Origin: Aquilaria yunnanensis | Lineage: Eukaryota; Streptophyta; Magnoliopsida; Malvales; Thymelaeaceae | DNA length: 64,000 nt | Direction: 5' to 3' | NCBI GenBank assembly: GCA_039654915.1 | Contig: JBDJPA010000011.1 | Location: 3,782,001-3,846,000, forward strand | Shown here: in pieces, positions 36,070-49,083 of the stretch | Position numbering within the stretch: position 1 is the first letter of the stretch | Layout of the letters: each line of letters starts with the position of its first letter | Position numbers and translations under genes: made by a program | Notes under the pieces: generated by a model | The model's input: only the letters and a program-made list of their open reading frames with translations | What the model was told of the DNA's origin: nothing | The model's database searches: none

Positions 36070-39000
36070 ATGGAGACTGAAGGGCAACAAAATGTCGTGG
36101 AGTTTGACGGGATTGAGGTGGAGATAATTGATGAAGCCAACATCGCACAGGTACAATTTTTACTAATAAGTCATAAGTTTTTTAGTGATTGCATTTTGGT
36201 CACTGTATAACATATGGTGCTGTACACTTTACAGGAGGCCGTGGAGATGTCTTCGACCGAGGGAGGCAAACTGAATAAGGAAGTAGAAGAATTGTCTGCT
36301 CGTACCAACCCTGAAGATCTGGAACCTTCTCCAATTATGGGGCAGTTGCTAGGAATATCACCCGACAGTCCCACATTCTCAGAAGCAATCTATCAGCAGT
36401 TGGTAAAATTTCACCTTCTGTACATATGTAACCTTAATGTGCCGGCTTCCTTACATGTTAATCCTTGAACTACAATTCTGATTAGAATGCCCCCATCAAC
36501 TTCTCATGTCCATTGCCCTAGCTCCTACACTTTATTAAAAATAACCCCGTTAACACATTACATCATTGCCCAACTAGTTACCTTTTTAATACTAGAATCC
36601 TAAGTCTATTGGGCTAGTCCAATTCCAAATTGGTCCATATATATAGCCAATATTATGTCTTATATCTCCTTTACAAAGAAGAAGAAAAAAAAAAAAACAA
36701 ACTTGCTCTTACTAGTCTCTAATTAAGTTTGTACTAAGACCTTTAAGTTTGATTTTCTCCAAACATCAACTGTGTGTAAATTTCTTATTCTGATTTCATA
36801 AACAAATTGAGAGATTTTTTTTCTTTTCTTTTTTGTGTACAGGAAGCTTCATATTGGCAACATGCGTATATATATAAATTACAATTTTGAGTGAAATGGA
36901 TGAGGCGAATGAAATGAACTTACGTAGTGATTTCTTGCATTATTCTTAGAATTACTAATGGAAGTAGTAGTTGAGGCAACAATCAATTGAAGAAGCTGGA
37001 TACATACATAATTATTAATTAGATGGAAGAAGCATAAAGAAAAGCATCTGTGTTTTATGTTTGTTATCTATTGATATTGAATTGTGCACCAAAATTAGAG
37101 ACCCTAGCTAGCTAACTAGAGCTTACATGAAAGATAGAACAGGTGATACTTGTAGGATGTTATTTTTCTAAACATAATTCGTTGATTCCCCTAATTGTTC
37201 TACCAACCTCCTTCAACTAACTAAATTTAAGTCCACTTCCATTTGTTAATAATAACAAGGGATATATATAACAAAAAAGGGATTTATATATGTGTGTCTC
37301 GATGTATGTATGTGTATATATATTATACACACAGGGAAAGCACTTACAATCAATTTAAACAAACCAAATTACCTAAATTAGATTACAGACTCTAACTATA
37401 GTGAGCTTACTCCGCAGATTAATTTTGACAAGTAAGTGATATATACCCCAAAACATTAATATTCTAATTTTAGACTTGAAAATGTACTAGTAACAGAGCA
37501 CATATGTTGCACGAAAGTATAACATTATAACAAAGCACGTGCATTGTATGACATTTATAATAAAGCACATGCATTGCATGAAAATAGAACATTTATGATA
37601 AAATTTTAAATCAATATAAATTTTTTAAGCACGGGACTACCAAATTATTCAGTCTACTTTTCCTTATAAAATCCGCCAAACTCTTTAATTTTTGCCACTC
37701 ATAGAGCACATGTCTTGCCTCTTAGCCTGAGTATATAATTCTACCATTTTTATTGTGGATGCGGTCTGGTGATACTCTTCTAATATGGGAGCTGCAGCTT
37801 AGCTATGGGTAGGCCCTAGTGGTCCACCTATTTTCCACAATGGTTGTCTTTTTCCCTATTGCTCCTCCATGTTAGAAGCTGAATTTCATGGTGTTCACAG
37901 TGCTATTATAACTACTAAGAAGTTACAGATAAAAGTTTTTACTGCATTAATTGACTGTACGTGCCTAGACTATTGCTACCCTGTGTGGCCTTCTAGTCCT
38001 TCACCCAGCTCCTGTAAGCTTTGACTTAGCAAATGTACACGAACCTAGAGACGTTTGATTGATGTATGCTCATTGTTGTTCGTCGGGATTAGGTCTCTTT
38101 ATATGACGCATTCCCTTGCCAGGCATATCTTCCTGCTATTCTTAGTTAATCCTTTCCTTGTATCTTGCTTATGAGTGTTAGAAAAACAATATCTTCATGT
38201 TGGGCAAGAATTAATATATAATAACATTTTAAAGTAAAATGAAGACCTTAAACGTTACTTGATTTTTAAGTTTTATAGAAGTATATAATACTAACAACGT
38301 AATTATTAGTCTATTTAAAAGCATTTGTATCAACTATTCAATATTTAAGGATATCAAAAATAAAATGATAATCGATAATAATATACAATTATTTTGCTCG
38401 AGTGAAAAATAAAGACTAATTGAGATATGATTATTAGCATATATAAAACTAAATAGTGGATTACGAAGAAATAAAATAATTTTCAATTATTGAAGTGTTT
38501 TTTTCTTTTTAATCTTATTCTTTAGCACCTTGTAATAATTGATGCAAGTTTCCAAAAACACCATTTGCCCCTCGAAATAATATATCTTTATTCTTTTGTT
38601 GTAGAAAAAATGAGTAGCATGGAGCAAGAATATTAAATATCTTTATTATCTATAGTTTCAACTTTCAAGTATGAGGTCGTCCATAATCGAGTATCTTTCA
38701 TTTTTTTGATTTATTATTTTACATTTATATACTTTTATGATCACCATATAGCATAATCATTTTTCTTTTAGCCCGGTATAGGAAGATTGGGAGATTAGGA
38801 ATCTGACTTCAAAAGGGTTGATTCAGTCCTCATTTTTTTTTAATGGAAGATTTTAGTTCTCATCTAAGCATGATGCAATTTTTATAGATGGGTTTTTACT
38901 TAGCTCATAGCCCGTGACTATAAAGAAAAATATGTGTGGCTCATTTTAATTTTAAGATTGTTAAATCAAATATAACTTAATAAAAAATTTACTTGTAACG

Positions 39001-42000
39001 TCATATTGCGGTAAAGTATCTCCACTTATTACTAATTGATTTTAAATTTGATACTTTAACATGTTATTAAAGCTCAGGTTTCATTTTCTCAATTTGTTTA
39101 AGTCATTTGTTACCTAAGTTTTGTTGTTGATCCTAAAAAAAAAAAAAAAACTCCAGTAGTAACTATTAAAAATATTAAGCATTTTTTTCCCTAATCCTCT
39201 TTATTTTGGTTTAAATTATATTCACGAGTATTGCAACTGTAGCACATGTTCAGCTAATTTTTTGTTTGACTTATTTTACTGCTGCATGCTAAATGTAATA
39301 TTTATAATCTATCAATCAGGAGGGCGTACCTGCGGAACCCCAAGCGCAAGTAGGAGACATTTTGCAGCCTCAAGAGCAAGCCTCAAGTCCTTTGCATGTT
39401 AGTATTTTATTTATCACCCTTATAGTAAGTACATAGTAATTAATTAATGCGGAGGGGTTGCACCACTCATTAAATTTGATGAGCCACAATTTGTTTGATT
39501 AATTCTGAATCTAGTAATTAGATATGGAATTACTGGCTCTTAATTACTTGAATCCTTAATTATTCGGCTTAATTGACTGGAAATTTATAAATGATTCTTG
39601 GTATGGTGGTCAAAATGTTTCCACCATTTGCATGCAGCAGGGGCAAGTGGAGTTAGGATCAACAGCAGAGAGCAATGAGTCATTCCTTCACCATGACAGC
39701 CCAAATCCAGACCCCTTCACATTCGACGCCAGTATTCTTTCGCTACTGGGGACCGCTGAAACCGAGCTACCACCAGCATCAGGCTTCTTCAGCTCTCATT
39801 TCCCAGACATTGACCAAGGATTCTCCATCCCATTGGATTTGGTACACACCTTTTTGAAGCAAAACATATTAAAGTCCCTGTGAATTAATTTGGTTCATCT
39901 CATGATGTAAATATTTCTTAATTTATATTAATTTTGACAGGATGAAACTCTAAATTTTCCCCTTACTGGAGATTCTGGCCAGCCAAATGTCCAGCAGGTG
40001 GAAACTGACTTTATTAATGCCCAAATGTGAGTGGACTTTTTTGCATATATGTTATATTCTCTTTAATTGGCTAATACCTTGCAATGAACATTTAGCTTTA
40101 TATATATTCTCCGTCACTGACATAGGAATCACAGTGTAGAATCACTACAAATGCCGATACCAACTGTTCCAGGTAACACATTCTCTGCTAATTATCAGTT
40201 TGTACAGAACTTCATAAGCAGTAATATAAATCAAAATCAGCAGCATATGGTCTTCCCTCACAGCTTAGTAAGTAAATCACATCAACTGTCCACAATAAGT
40301 TTTTAGTATCTTCCTTTTTTCGTCGTGCGTTATACTGACCATGTTTATGTCTGCCATGAACAGACAGGGATGAATCTGCAGTCAGTTAACCTTCAAATCA
40401 ACCAGTGGCCAACCACTTGGTTGCTTAACTACCAGAATGATCCTTATAATGGGTTTTCCCAGTCACTTGGGTATGTTGTTTAAGGCAGCATAGCTATAAA
40501 CCTACGTAGCATAATTATGGAATCTTTCTGAGAACTTTTGTTGCTAAGTTTTATCTTTTTTAAGAAGGCCTCAGACAAATGAGCAGCTTAGAGGAACTCC
40601 TAGATTTGATCAACAGAGCTCCAACTTCATGCGACCAAAGCCTTCTGTTCCAATTAGGTATGCATCAGATCTCAAACTCTTTCCAACCAAATGTGTATTG
40701 TAAAACATACGTTGTAATGTTCACAAGCACATCCTTGTTGGTTCCACATCAGACCTCAGTTCCAAAGATTGAATCCGGTCCCCAGAACTCCGGATGGGAT
40801 GAATATGCAGCTTCCATATCCTATCACACCTCAGCAGGCAAATCCAGTCCCCGGAACTCTGAATGGAATAAATATGCATCATCCGTACCTTGTTGTCACA
40901 CCTCAACAAGCAAATCTAGTCAACATAACTCCGAATGGAATGATTAAGCAGCTTCCGTACCCTGTCCAACCTCAGCAACTTGATCCGGTTGCAAGAACTT
41001 CATTTGGAATCAATATGCAGCCTCCATATCCTGTCCAGCCTCAGCAACCTTCCAGTTCCATGCCTGTGCAGCTTATGTACTTAATCTGGCAACTTTTGTG
41101 TTTTATTCAACATTGTGGCCTGGATTTAATTGTTACTGAATTTGTATATCTTACGGCAGGCCACAGCATTATCGCCCAATCCAGCAACCGAATCTAACTC
41201 CAGCTGCACAAAACACATTCCTTAGGCCCCAAGCTTTCCAACCAATAATGTTCACTGAACAGCCTATCATGCAGCAAAGGTCACTCTCTTAGCTAACCTT
41301 TTTCCTGGAGAAACTTGTCCTTCAAACATTTTATTCTCAAGAGTTAATTGATGTAACTGAATGCAGCACTCAAGGATGGATGAATCCATCATTCAATCAA
41401 GTCCCTGTGACACAGAATGCAAACTTCCGTAACAGGTCTACTCGAGTCTCCAACTTTTCTTGTTTCATGGTTCAAGTGTGTTAATTAGACTTGATTTGTA
41501 TTATTAGTTAGCCCAATTTCATGTCATAGGCCTCAAGGATCAATTAGTGGAACTGTTAGACCCGTTCCCTCATATCTCACACCTCGATCTTCCCTATCAA
41601 GTAGAGTCTTAAACTCATTACCGACGCCAGAATATGTGGGGCTTGACCTTCCATTATCAGGTGACCCTTATCAGCTTGGAACAACTCCAAGCAACACTAA
41701 CCAGGTAAGTGATTTTCTCCTTCAGTCATTATTAGCTACAGTGATTTCTATTTTCTTTAATACTTTTGTTTATGTAGTCCAATTAATTGCTTTTGTAGCA
41801 AGGAAGGTTTGGAGAGCAAGGAAATGCTCCCAGAAGATCACTTGAGACTGGGGAATCGCCGTCGTCACCCTTTAAACGTTTTAGGGTATCAAGTTCTCTA
41901 ACTTCTCACTATCTTAATTATGTGTAATGACATGAACTTAAATTAGGTCTATTTCACGACAGTGTCATTGATTAGTATTATAGCTTCAGATATGCTTTCT

Positions 42001-42563
42001 CAACTATTTATCTAAAAACTAGTGCTAATTATAAATGCTGTTAGTAACCATGTCGTTTATTTTACTACAAATTAGTAAACATGTACAATGTTTAACTTGT
42101 GCATCAATTCCAGACAGAGCCTTCTGTAGCACATGAAGCATCAGACCAAAACGAGCAGAGGAGTAATCCGTCTGATTTGGAGAACAACGTAGACCTGAAT
42201 TCACAAACTTTATGGAATCCTGGGTATTTACATTTTCTCCAGATTATATATGTTGGAGTCCTTTAGTCTTCCTTCCAAATTTCATCATCATTCAGAAGTC
42301 TCTCCTAATCTCCTTTTGCTAGAATTGATGTAATTTGTTTTTAATTTCAGGCCTATGAAAAATTCATTGTATGATCCACTATTTGAAGGGCTTGGGCTGC
42401 CTATTGACCCACATTTAAGGTTGCTTTTGCACGTTAGTTTAATTATTTCTGTACTAGCCGAAACAACACTTAAGTAAGGATCTTTTTTTGTTTATGCATG
42501 TTCCATTTTAAATTTTGCAGAGGCCTGGACTTCAATCTTCCAAGTAGAGGATGGTATGGTTAA
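36070..42563 (+). CDS. Gln/Pro/Asn-rich disordered protein, 16 exons
   Basis: Not a family I recognise. Exons: 36070-36150, 36235-36402, 39320-39397, 39638-39841, 39941-40026, 40126-40267, 40364-40470, 40565-40657, 40753-41076, 41160-41279, 41367-41435, 41530-41704, 41799-41885, 42114-42223, 42351-42419 and 42521-42563. Phases agree throughout and no stop intervenes, giving about 665 aa. The start is METEGQQNVVEFDGIEVEII. An acidic N terminus is followed by a Gln/Asn-rich middle. Exon 9 encodes four degenerate repeats of about 24 residues with the core NxxPYPVxPQQ. A basic SPFKRFR patch could be a nuclear signal. The end RGLDFNLPSRGWYG resembles an EAR-type repression motif. This suggests a transcriptional co-regulator (inference). 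The 2.9-kb second intron could hide another exon. Confidence 0.7.
36895..38415. repeat. Direct repeat copy A, in intron 2 of the Gln-rich gene
   Basis: Extended similarity to 43460-44370 in the same orientation: shared stretches include ATTAGAGACCCTAGCTAGCT, GGTGATNCTTGTAGNATGT and GTTTTATAGAAGTATATAA. Copy A has about 580 extra bases (about 37630-38200) that are absent from copy B. Within it, units containing GCACATGCATTGCATGAAA recur about every 40 bp (37495-37600). Confidence 0.65.
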
Positions 42564-43459
42564 TTTGATGGTTTGATGTCCAAATGACCTCTGTGGTCTG
42601 TAGTTAGGAGTTCCTAGCCGGGGACCTGAAATTCAAATCCTTGTTGAAGTGTAAGGGTAAACTGCATCAACCATCCTTGAACTATACATTATTTTGCTGG
42701 TTGGTCTTCAAACTACTAAATTTAGTTAAAAATCCTTTCATTGTGTACGACTATTTTACTTGGTGTCCTAGCCAGTCATTCAAATGTATCCAATCACAAC
42801 CAGTGCCTCAGATTTCGCTCTATATCTTACTTAGATCACATCTTTTAACATGCTGGAATATTGCGTAAAATAGAGTGATACCATGTGATATATCGTTGTT
42901 AAAAATCATGTCTTGTAGGTTTTCAATGTTTTATTTTTCAATTTACCATGATATAGGAGTATTACAACTTACAAAGTGGTAATTTTGTGGTCCAATTTTC
43001 AATACTACACATTTTTTCAATCAAAAGAAAAACATGTTTAACTTTATATAAGAGGAGATTTTCAATTTTCAGATAGAAATGATTTTCAGTGGGTTTCATA
43101 TCTCTTAATTGTCCTTCATTTGAAACACGAAAAAAAAAAAGGAAAGAAAGAAAACTGCAACCTCAATTAAACAAAAAATTTTTTTTTTACAGTTTTATGA
43201 CCCGTCTCCACGATGTTAATCAAAAGTATCCCAACTGTGAGACAAACCATGCTCAAAAAAATTTTTTATTAACCAAATAAAGCGCATCTCAGCCTATCGA
43301 GTTTTATAGTGATGTGAGATATTTTTGTTTTGTTTTGGCCCCTCAAGGGAAAGATGTATCGCATAAACAAATTCAGATTTTTTTTTCCATTTTTCGTGTA
43401 CATGATACTTAATATTGGAAATATATGAACTAAAATATTGAGTACATTCACATGTATGT
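42564..43459. other. 3' flank of the Gln-rich gene
   Basis: Probably includes its 3' untranslated region. From about 42655 the sequence GGGTAAACTGCATCAACCAT resembles the end of a MULE-derived MITE, but no second end was found. No gene is seen. Confidence 0.4.
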
Positions 43460-44370
43460 GCAATGGATGAGGCTAATGAAATGAAATTAAAATATGGATT
43501 TCTTGCATTCTTACAGCTACAAATAATGGAAGTACCAATAGGATCAGTCAAAGAAGATCGATTTCCTTCTAGCTAGTAAAACTTTAAGAATGTTCTAAAC
43601 CCGGATATATACTGTTGTTATTAATTAGATGGAAGAAGTAGAAAGAAAAAGTATCGGAGTTTTTTGTTCGTTATATATTGAAATTGAATTGTGGACCAAA
43701 ATTAGAGACCCTAGCTAGCTAGCTAGCTAGAGCTTACATGAGAGATATATTCCAACAGGTGATTCTTGTAGAATGTCATTATTCTAAACTTGATTCATTG
43801 ATTCCCCAAATTGGCCAACGAACTTCCTTCAACAAACTAAATTTGAATAATCCACTTCCATTTGTTAATAATAACAAGCGAGATAGCCCCACTTATTAAT
43901 AAATTAAAACAAAGCAAATTACCTAAATTAGATTAGAGACCCTAACTAGAGTGAACTTAGCGGAGAGATGAATTGCAACAAGTGATATATATAGTTATAT
44001 TCTAAGCTAAGACTTGAGTCTATACTAATAATAGAACACGTGCATTAAATGAAAGAATAACATTTATAATAAAGCGAGTGCAATGCACGAAAGTATAACA
44101 TCTATAATATAGTGCATGTGTTGCATGAAAGTATAACATTCATATGAAAATTTTAAAATTATAGAACAATTAATATATCTTCATGCTGAATAAGAACATA
44201 TGATAAGAGTTCAATGTAAAAATGAAGACTTTAAACATTACTTGATTTTCAAGTTTTATAGAAGTATATAAAACTAAAAACAAAAGTGTATTTAAAGCAT
44301 TTTTATCAATTGTTCAATTTTTAAGGATAACCATTTAATTCTTTGGGTCGAATGAAAAATAAAGATATCT
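43460..44370. repeat. Direct repeat copy B, downstream of the Gln-rich gene
   Basis: Same orientation as 36895-38415 and without its internal insertion. Contains the CTAGCTAGCTAGCTAGCTAG run (about 43711) and the imperfect repeats of about 40 bp with the core ATAATAAAGCGAGTGCAATG (44030-44140). Confidence 0.65.
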
Positions 44371-46416
44371 GACACGTTCGCACTCCATATTACATATAGA
44401 CACAGACATATATAGAATTTTTTTATTTTTCGAACTGCAGCTCAGTTTAATTTATTATATATAGATGTAGAGATGTAGCTATGTACATATATGCATCATT
44501 CATGGTATCGTGGACACCACAAGCCAACCGTTATTCCTAAAATTAGAAACCCGTAATGAGATTGGAGAATTTTGTTGCTGGGTTGACTTGAGAAGTGCTC
44601 GCTGGGGCCGTTGTTTGTTGCTGCCTCAAGACTCTTCAAATGTACAGTCCCTGGGCTGCTAAAGTGAAATCCTCCGATTTATTCCTAAATTGATTACCTT
44701 TGCAGGATTATATATAGAGATCAGGCGTGTGTGTGTTCCGCCAATGCAACGAGAATATTGAACTAATTTGCTATCGGATTCTTTGTGATTTGTGTATCAA
44801 CTAGAAACAAAGATATATCCAAGGACAAAAGCTGAATTCGTTTGGTTTTTTTTTCAAGAGTTCAAAGTGATTGACCAACTTAATCGGTTTCTAGCTATTA
44901 AAACACAAGGCTGCCAATCCATGGCCATTCCAACTTGGAATCAGAATCACCATCCGTCAAATAATCAGGTCCCTTGCTACCTGCAACACCGCAATTAAGG
45001 CCAAGCAGGATCCAAGCAGGATCATAGTTTCAAAATTTTAGGCGTTATCTAGAAAGTTAAAAGTCTCAGGAGGGGCTTCAGTAGAAAACAGTCCTTTCCC
45101 CTCAACAAGGTCCTCAAAGATGCACATACCTTTTACCACAACAATATGTGTGTATGTGTTGATGTATGTGTGTGTGTGTTACTCCAACTGTTTCTTCTTC
45201 TTCTTCTTCTTCTTCTTCTTCTTCTAGTGCTGTCGGCATCCATTTGATTTGCTCATCTTATCTCTTCTTTAAGTTTCATTTTTTTATACAGGCCAAAGAA
45301 AGATTTTATTGGTGAATCAACTATGAGAAGGAGCTGAAGAGCAAACGATACAAAGGAGAGAGACGATGATCACAGCAAAAGGGATGTAAACAGAACAAAG
45401 CACGCGCAAAAGGGACAAAATAGGCTTTCTCGATATCGAAATGAAAAGAACCTTGACAGATTCTTAAGTGTAAAACGGAAAGAAAAGTAAAGAAGAAAAT
45501 GTGAATATGATAGAGTAAGCGAAAGGAACAAAGGCTAGGCGGAGATGACACTATTAGATTTGAGAACATGAAAGAAGAGAGAAATTAACAAAATAAATGA
45601 AAATATTCATGAACTAGGTCTTTTGAAGCTTGTCTATTTCGCCGATGAAGTCAACCAAGAGTTATCTTTCAATCGTTGTAGGAGAATCAGTCAGAAACCA
45701 TGTGAGAAAAGGGTAAAATAGAGCAACAACAATATGAGTTTGAGGTATTGAACCGTAGCCAAAAAAAAAAACATGTAAGATTGCTGTATGCCAAAAAGCT
45801 TACAAATATTGTATCACATGGGACCAACACCTTGTAATTTGTATCGCGCAAACATGACTCCCAGTTCTTCGATGTATGGGTGCCAAGTGATTAAATTTAA
45901 CGTGCAGCATTGCCCTTGTTCTAGGACATGCAGAATTTAGAAATGTGATACGGTTATTAGTTCCTAAAGCAAGTCCCTAAAATGCTTGAAGGAAAACCAA
46001 CACATACTGTGGGATACATTGCACCCCAAGCAACAAATATCTGAGATGCAGATTTCATCACACGAATTGGTGTCTCCAAAAACTATAATGATATTCTAAA
46101 ACTGTTCTCGAGGTAAGAAAAACTTAAACGGAACTTTAAAGAAGAAAAAGATAAAGATGAAGTGGGAACAAATTGCAAGCTTTTGGATGAAAGGAAGACA
46201 TAAATCAGCATCCCACAGCATTTCAAACAATGTTCAGCAATCAACTTACTAGCAGCAATCAGAATATGAGTTAGCAGTTCATACAGAGCCTTTTCATTCT
46301 CATCTATAGCTTGATCAATCCCACCCATTAGAATTAACATTGAGAATCTTTAGCCAGCAATAACAATACAAAAGCCCTTAATATCTGGAGTTATCAAACA
46401 CCCAGGCTGACTAACC
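44371..46416. other. Intergenic DNA with (TTC)n microsatellite
   Basis: No gene is supported. A TTC/CTT run lies at 45191-45225, preceded by a TG-rich run. An ORF from 44792 has a donor-like end but no partner exon. A minus-strand ORF at 46340-46083 lies within the probable 3' untranslated region of the next gene. Confidence 0.5.
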
Positions 46417-46453
46417 TTAATATCTGGAGTTATCAAACACCCAGGGCTCATGC
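46376..46453. repeat. 39-bp tandem duplication across a stop codon
   Basis: The segment starting CCTTAATATCTGGAGTTATC occurs at 46376 and again at 46415, exactly 39 bp apart. The second copy contains the last codons and stop of the small minus-strand gene; the first copy is an extra one in its 3' untranslated region. Confidence 0.85.
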
Positions 46454-47213
46454 AAGAAGAGTTCCCGACCATTCATTTGCACTGTTCCAGCTGCTATGTC
46501 TTCTTCACGTTTTCTAGCAGCTTCTGCTCTCCTAGCAGATGCATCTGCATCCTGCAAGAGAATCTCTATCACATCACCACAAGGTGATACCAAAATTCTG
46601 CAGTGATTATATGATAAACTACAATTTTTGTTTACACGGCCTCACCAGTTTGGAAACGTCCGAACTTTAGGAACCCAGAACTCAAAATACAGTTCAACAA
46701 TCAGATTCCACCCTTCATTTGATTGCTATCGCTAGCTCAATTCCTCCTCTGAGGAGAGGGAAAAGAAGATCAAAGTATCAAATATCCATCGGTGCCACAA
46801 CCCCCCCTCCCCCCCTCCTCCAAAAAAGAAAAATCCAACTTCAGCCAAAAGCAGAACTAAACTTCAGAATCTCGGCTCTAAATCAGATATAGGAATAACC
46901 AATACTAGCTGAAAATTCAAATTTATTGACAAACCCAATTCTATTGAATTAGAACCGCACCTATCCAGAGCGTCTAAAGCATCCATAAAGATTACCTCAA
47001 ATTAATAAGTATGTAAATTTACAAGTTTCACTCATACCTAATGTTACTATCGAGGAGAAATTGAAATCCGACAAAAACCTAATCAGAGAGAGAGAGAGAG
47101 ACTCAACCAACAAAACATACCTTCCTGCGTTTCCACGAGAGAAACTGAGCTTCGGAAATCGGATTCGGCCTCGGTCGCTCGCTTCCTTCTTTTTCTTCCT
47201 GTTCCGCCCCCAT
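46417..47213 (-). CDS. Conserved 75-aa protein with DFRP_C-like motif
   Basis: Two exons: 47213-47121 (31 codons, donor AAG/GTATG) and 46551-46417 (44 codons and TAA). The split falls at a codon boundary. The product begins MGAEQEEKEGSERPRPNPIS, then EAQFLSWKRRK, an Ala/Arg/Lys/Glu-rich probable helix, and QMNGRELFLHEPWVFDNSRY at the end. The order FxxWK, charged helix, NGRELF resembles the C-terminal region of DRG-family regulatory proteins (DFRP_C), which bind DRG GTPases at ribosomes. That link is inference from pattern, not a firm homology. A (GA)n run (47088-47101) lies in the intron near the donor. Confidence 0.75.
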
Positions 47214-47508
47214 CACCTGTCTCGCTTTTTCTCCGCCTCCCTTCTTTCGTTTTCCCCTCCTTTCTCAAACACAAAATAAGTCACGCGAAGAATCGTCAAT
47301 CGTACAATGTCTATTGGTCTGTCTAAACGAAATTCTCTTTAAACGACAGCGTTTGGAAAAGAATGAATCTATGCTATGCAGCCCAACAAAAAGTGTAACT
47401 AAACCAGTAATTTTTTTACTTCAGCGTATATTACGAACTATAAATTTTTTTACATTTAAATCACCCACTAACATTATTGTTCAAGCTGAATTAGATCATT
47501 GCCGTAAT

Positions 47509-49075
47509 TAGAGATAACAAATAGGTGGGCAAAATCTATTACCTGCAGATATTCATTTGTAACGAACAGGTAAACGAATAAAAATACCTGCAACAGGGCA
47601 GAAACAGGATAACAAAGCCTACCTGTCTGGTAGGTATGAGCGTGTGATGAATTTAGGGTATCCCTGACGAATTTCCTAATCAAACCCATAAAATATAAAA
47701 TAGTCTAAATCTCTAACCCTAAAGTTATCCCTCCTCGCCTCAGCCTTTTAATCTCTCTACCTAGTTGGCATCTCACATTCTCTTTCATTCAAAAATAAAA
47801 ATTTGCTTAATTATCTCATTGATTTGTGCAATCCCAGTCCCCAAAGAAGGAAAATGGGTGGGGAAGCTTCTGTCGTTGATCGATTCATGTAAAATTGACG
47901 AGGAAGCTTATATGGACTGCTGTCCGTAGCTCTTTGGGGAGTAAATTGATGGTGAAGTTGATTGATTCGTGTGACTAAGCTCATCAATTTTTAGATTTCT
48001 AGCCTTCTAGAATCAAGCCGAGGCTTAGCTTAGTGCTCTACAACACCGACGGCTCTATGACGGTGCAAAGCATGTTTCTATTTTTAATGCTTTTTCCCTT
48101 GTGTTTGATTCGATTCAATGCTAGTGAATTTTGCTTCTCTCTTGCTTGTGAATATCTAAAATTTTACCTATTAAAGTATTCGGATGACTATATTTTTTTA
48201 TGTTATATATGTTTTGGCATATGAAGGTTTGCATGTTAAATTTTGGTAGTGAATGTAAATTAACTATGAACTATAGAAAAACCGTGTTTATGAGTTAATA
48301 GTGTGATGCATCATTTCTTCTTTAGCCATTTTTTGTCCTTCGTTTTGGTTTAAAACTGGCCTACAAAAACTAAGGCTCAAATTATTTGTTAGCTTCTTTA
48401 AGATATATGGTGGAAAATTATTTGACCTCTTGAATGATAGGAAGTAAGTTGTTGTGATGATACAATGTTTACTGCTTACAATCTACCATTGTTGTTTCAA
48501 AATTTGGTTCATTTGTTCTCTTGCAGAAAGCGTTGCATAAGAGAGGATGCTAAGCAACAAGTTTGCATAATGGGCTTGAAAGAGTACAGAATCTCAAATG
48601 TAAAGATGATTAATGGGCTTATTGAGAAAGAAAGTGCCAAAAGAAATACAAGCTCCATGGGGGCAAATGAGGAATCTTCTTTTTCACATACAATTCTTCA
48701 TATGGTAATTAAGAAATGTGCATATGGAAATGAATTGTTTGTAGGGCATTCTCTTGTTTCTTTTGATATGAATAACAAGTATAAGTATGTAGGTAGGGTA
48801 AGTATTTGTTTGTATGATATGTATGTCAGTTTGCACACAATTGCTCTTGAATGTTTCAATATCAAACTCAAGAATGCTTACTGAAAATGGAATTTTGGTG
48901 GTAGAATTTCATGGGTATGGATTACCCGCAAGTAGAGATACCTATGAGTAACGGATGTGGGTAAGAAATTTCACCCACTAGCAAATACCTACCACTTCAT
49001 AGGTAAGGAAAAATCCATTGGCATGAATGATAGATAGAGGGTATCCGTACCCGATCTTTCTTGTTGTCATCCCTA
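47509..49075. mobile_element. hAT-type element, 1.57 kb, non-autonomous
   Basis: Left end TAGAGATAACAA and right end TTGTTGTCATCCCTA form an inverted repeat (10 of 12). The flanks are GCCGTAAT (47501-47508) and GCCGTAAC (49076-49083), an 8-bp duplication with one change. Subterminal GGTAGG/CCTACC and GGGTATCC motifs occur at both ends, as in other hAT MITEs. The interior (about 47750-48890) is not transposase-like. It includes a 139-codon + ORF at 48465-48884 with no recognised domain. Confidence 0.72.
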
Positions 49076-49083
49076 GCCGTAAC

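Noticed and set aside
42655..42960. GGGTAAACTGCA-type start suggesting a MULE-derived MITE
   Set aside because: No inverted partner or target duplication was found.
44792..44998. 68-codon + ORF ending at a donor-like site
   Set aside because: No matching second exon and no domain; it may be a coincidence in A/T-rich DNA.
48465..48884. 139-codon + ORF
   Set aside because: Inside the hAT-type element, with no known domain and unusual composition; kept only as part of the element description.
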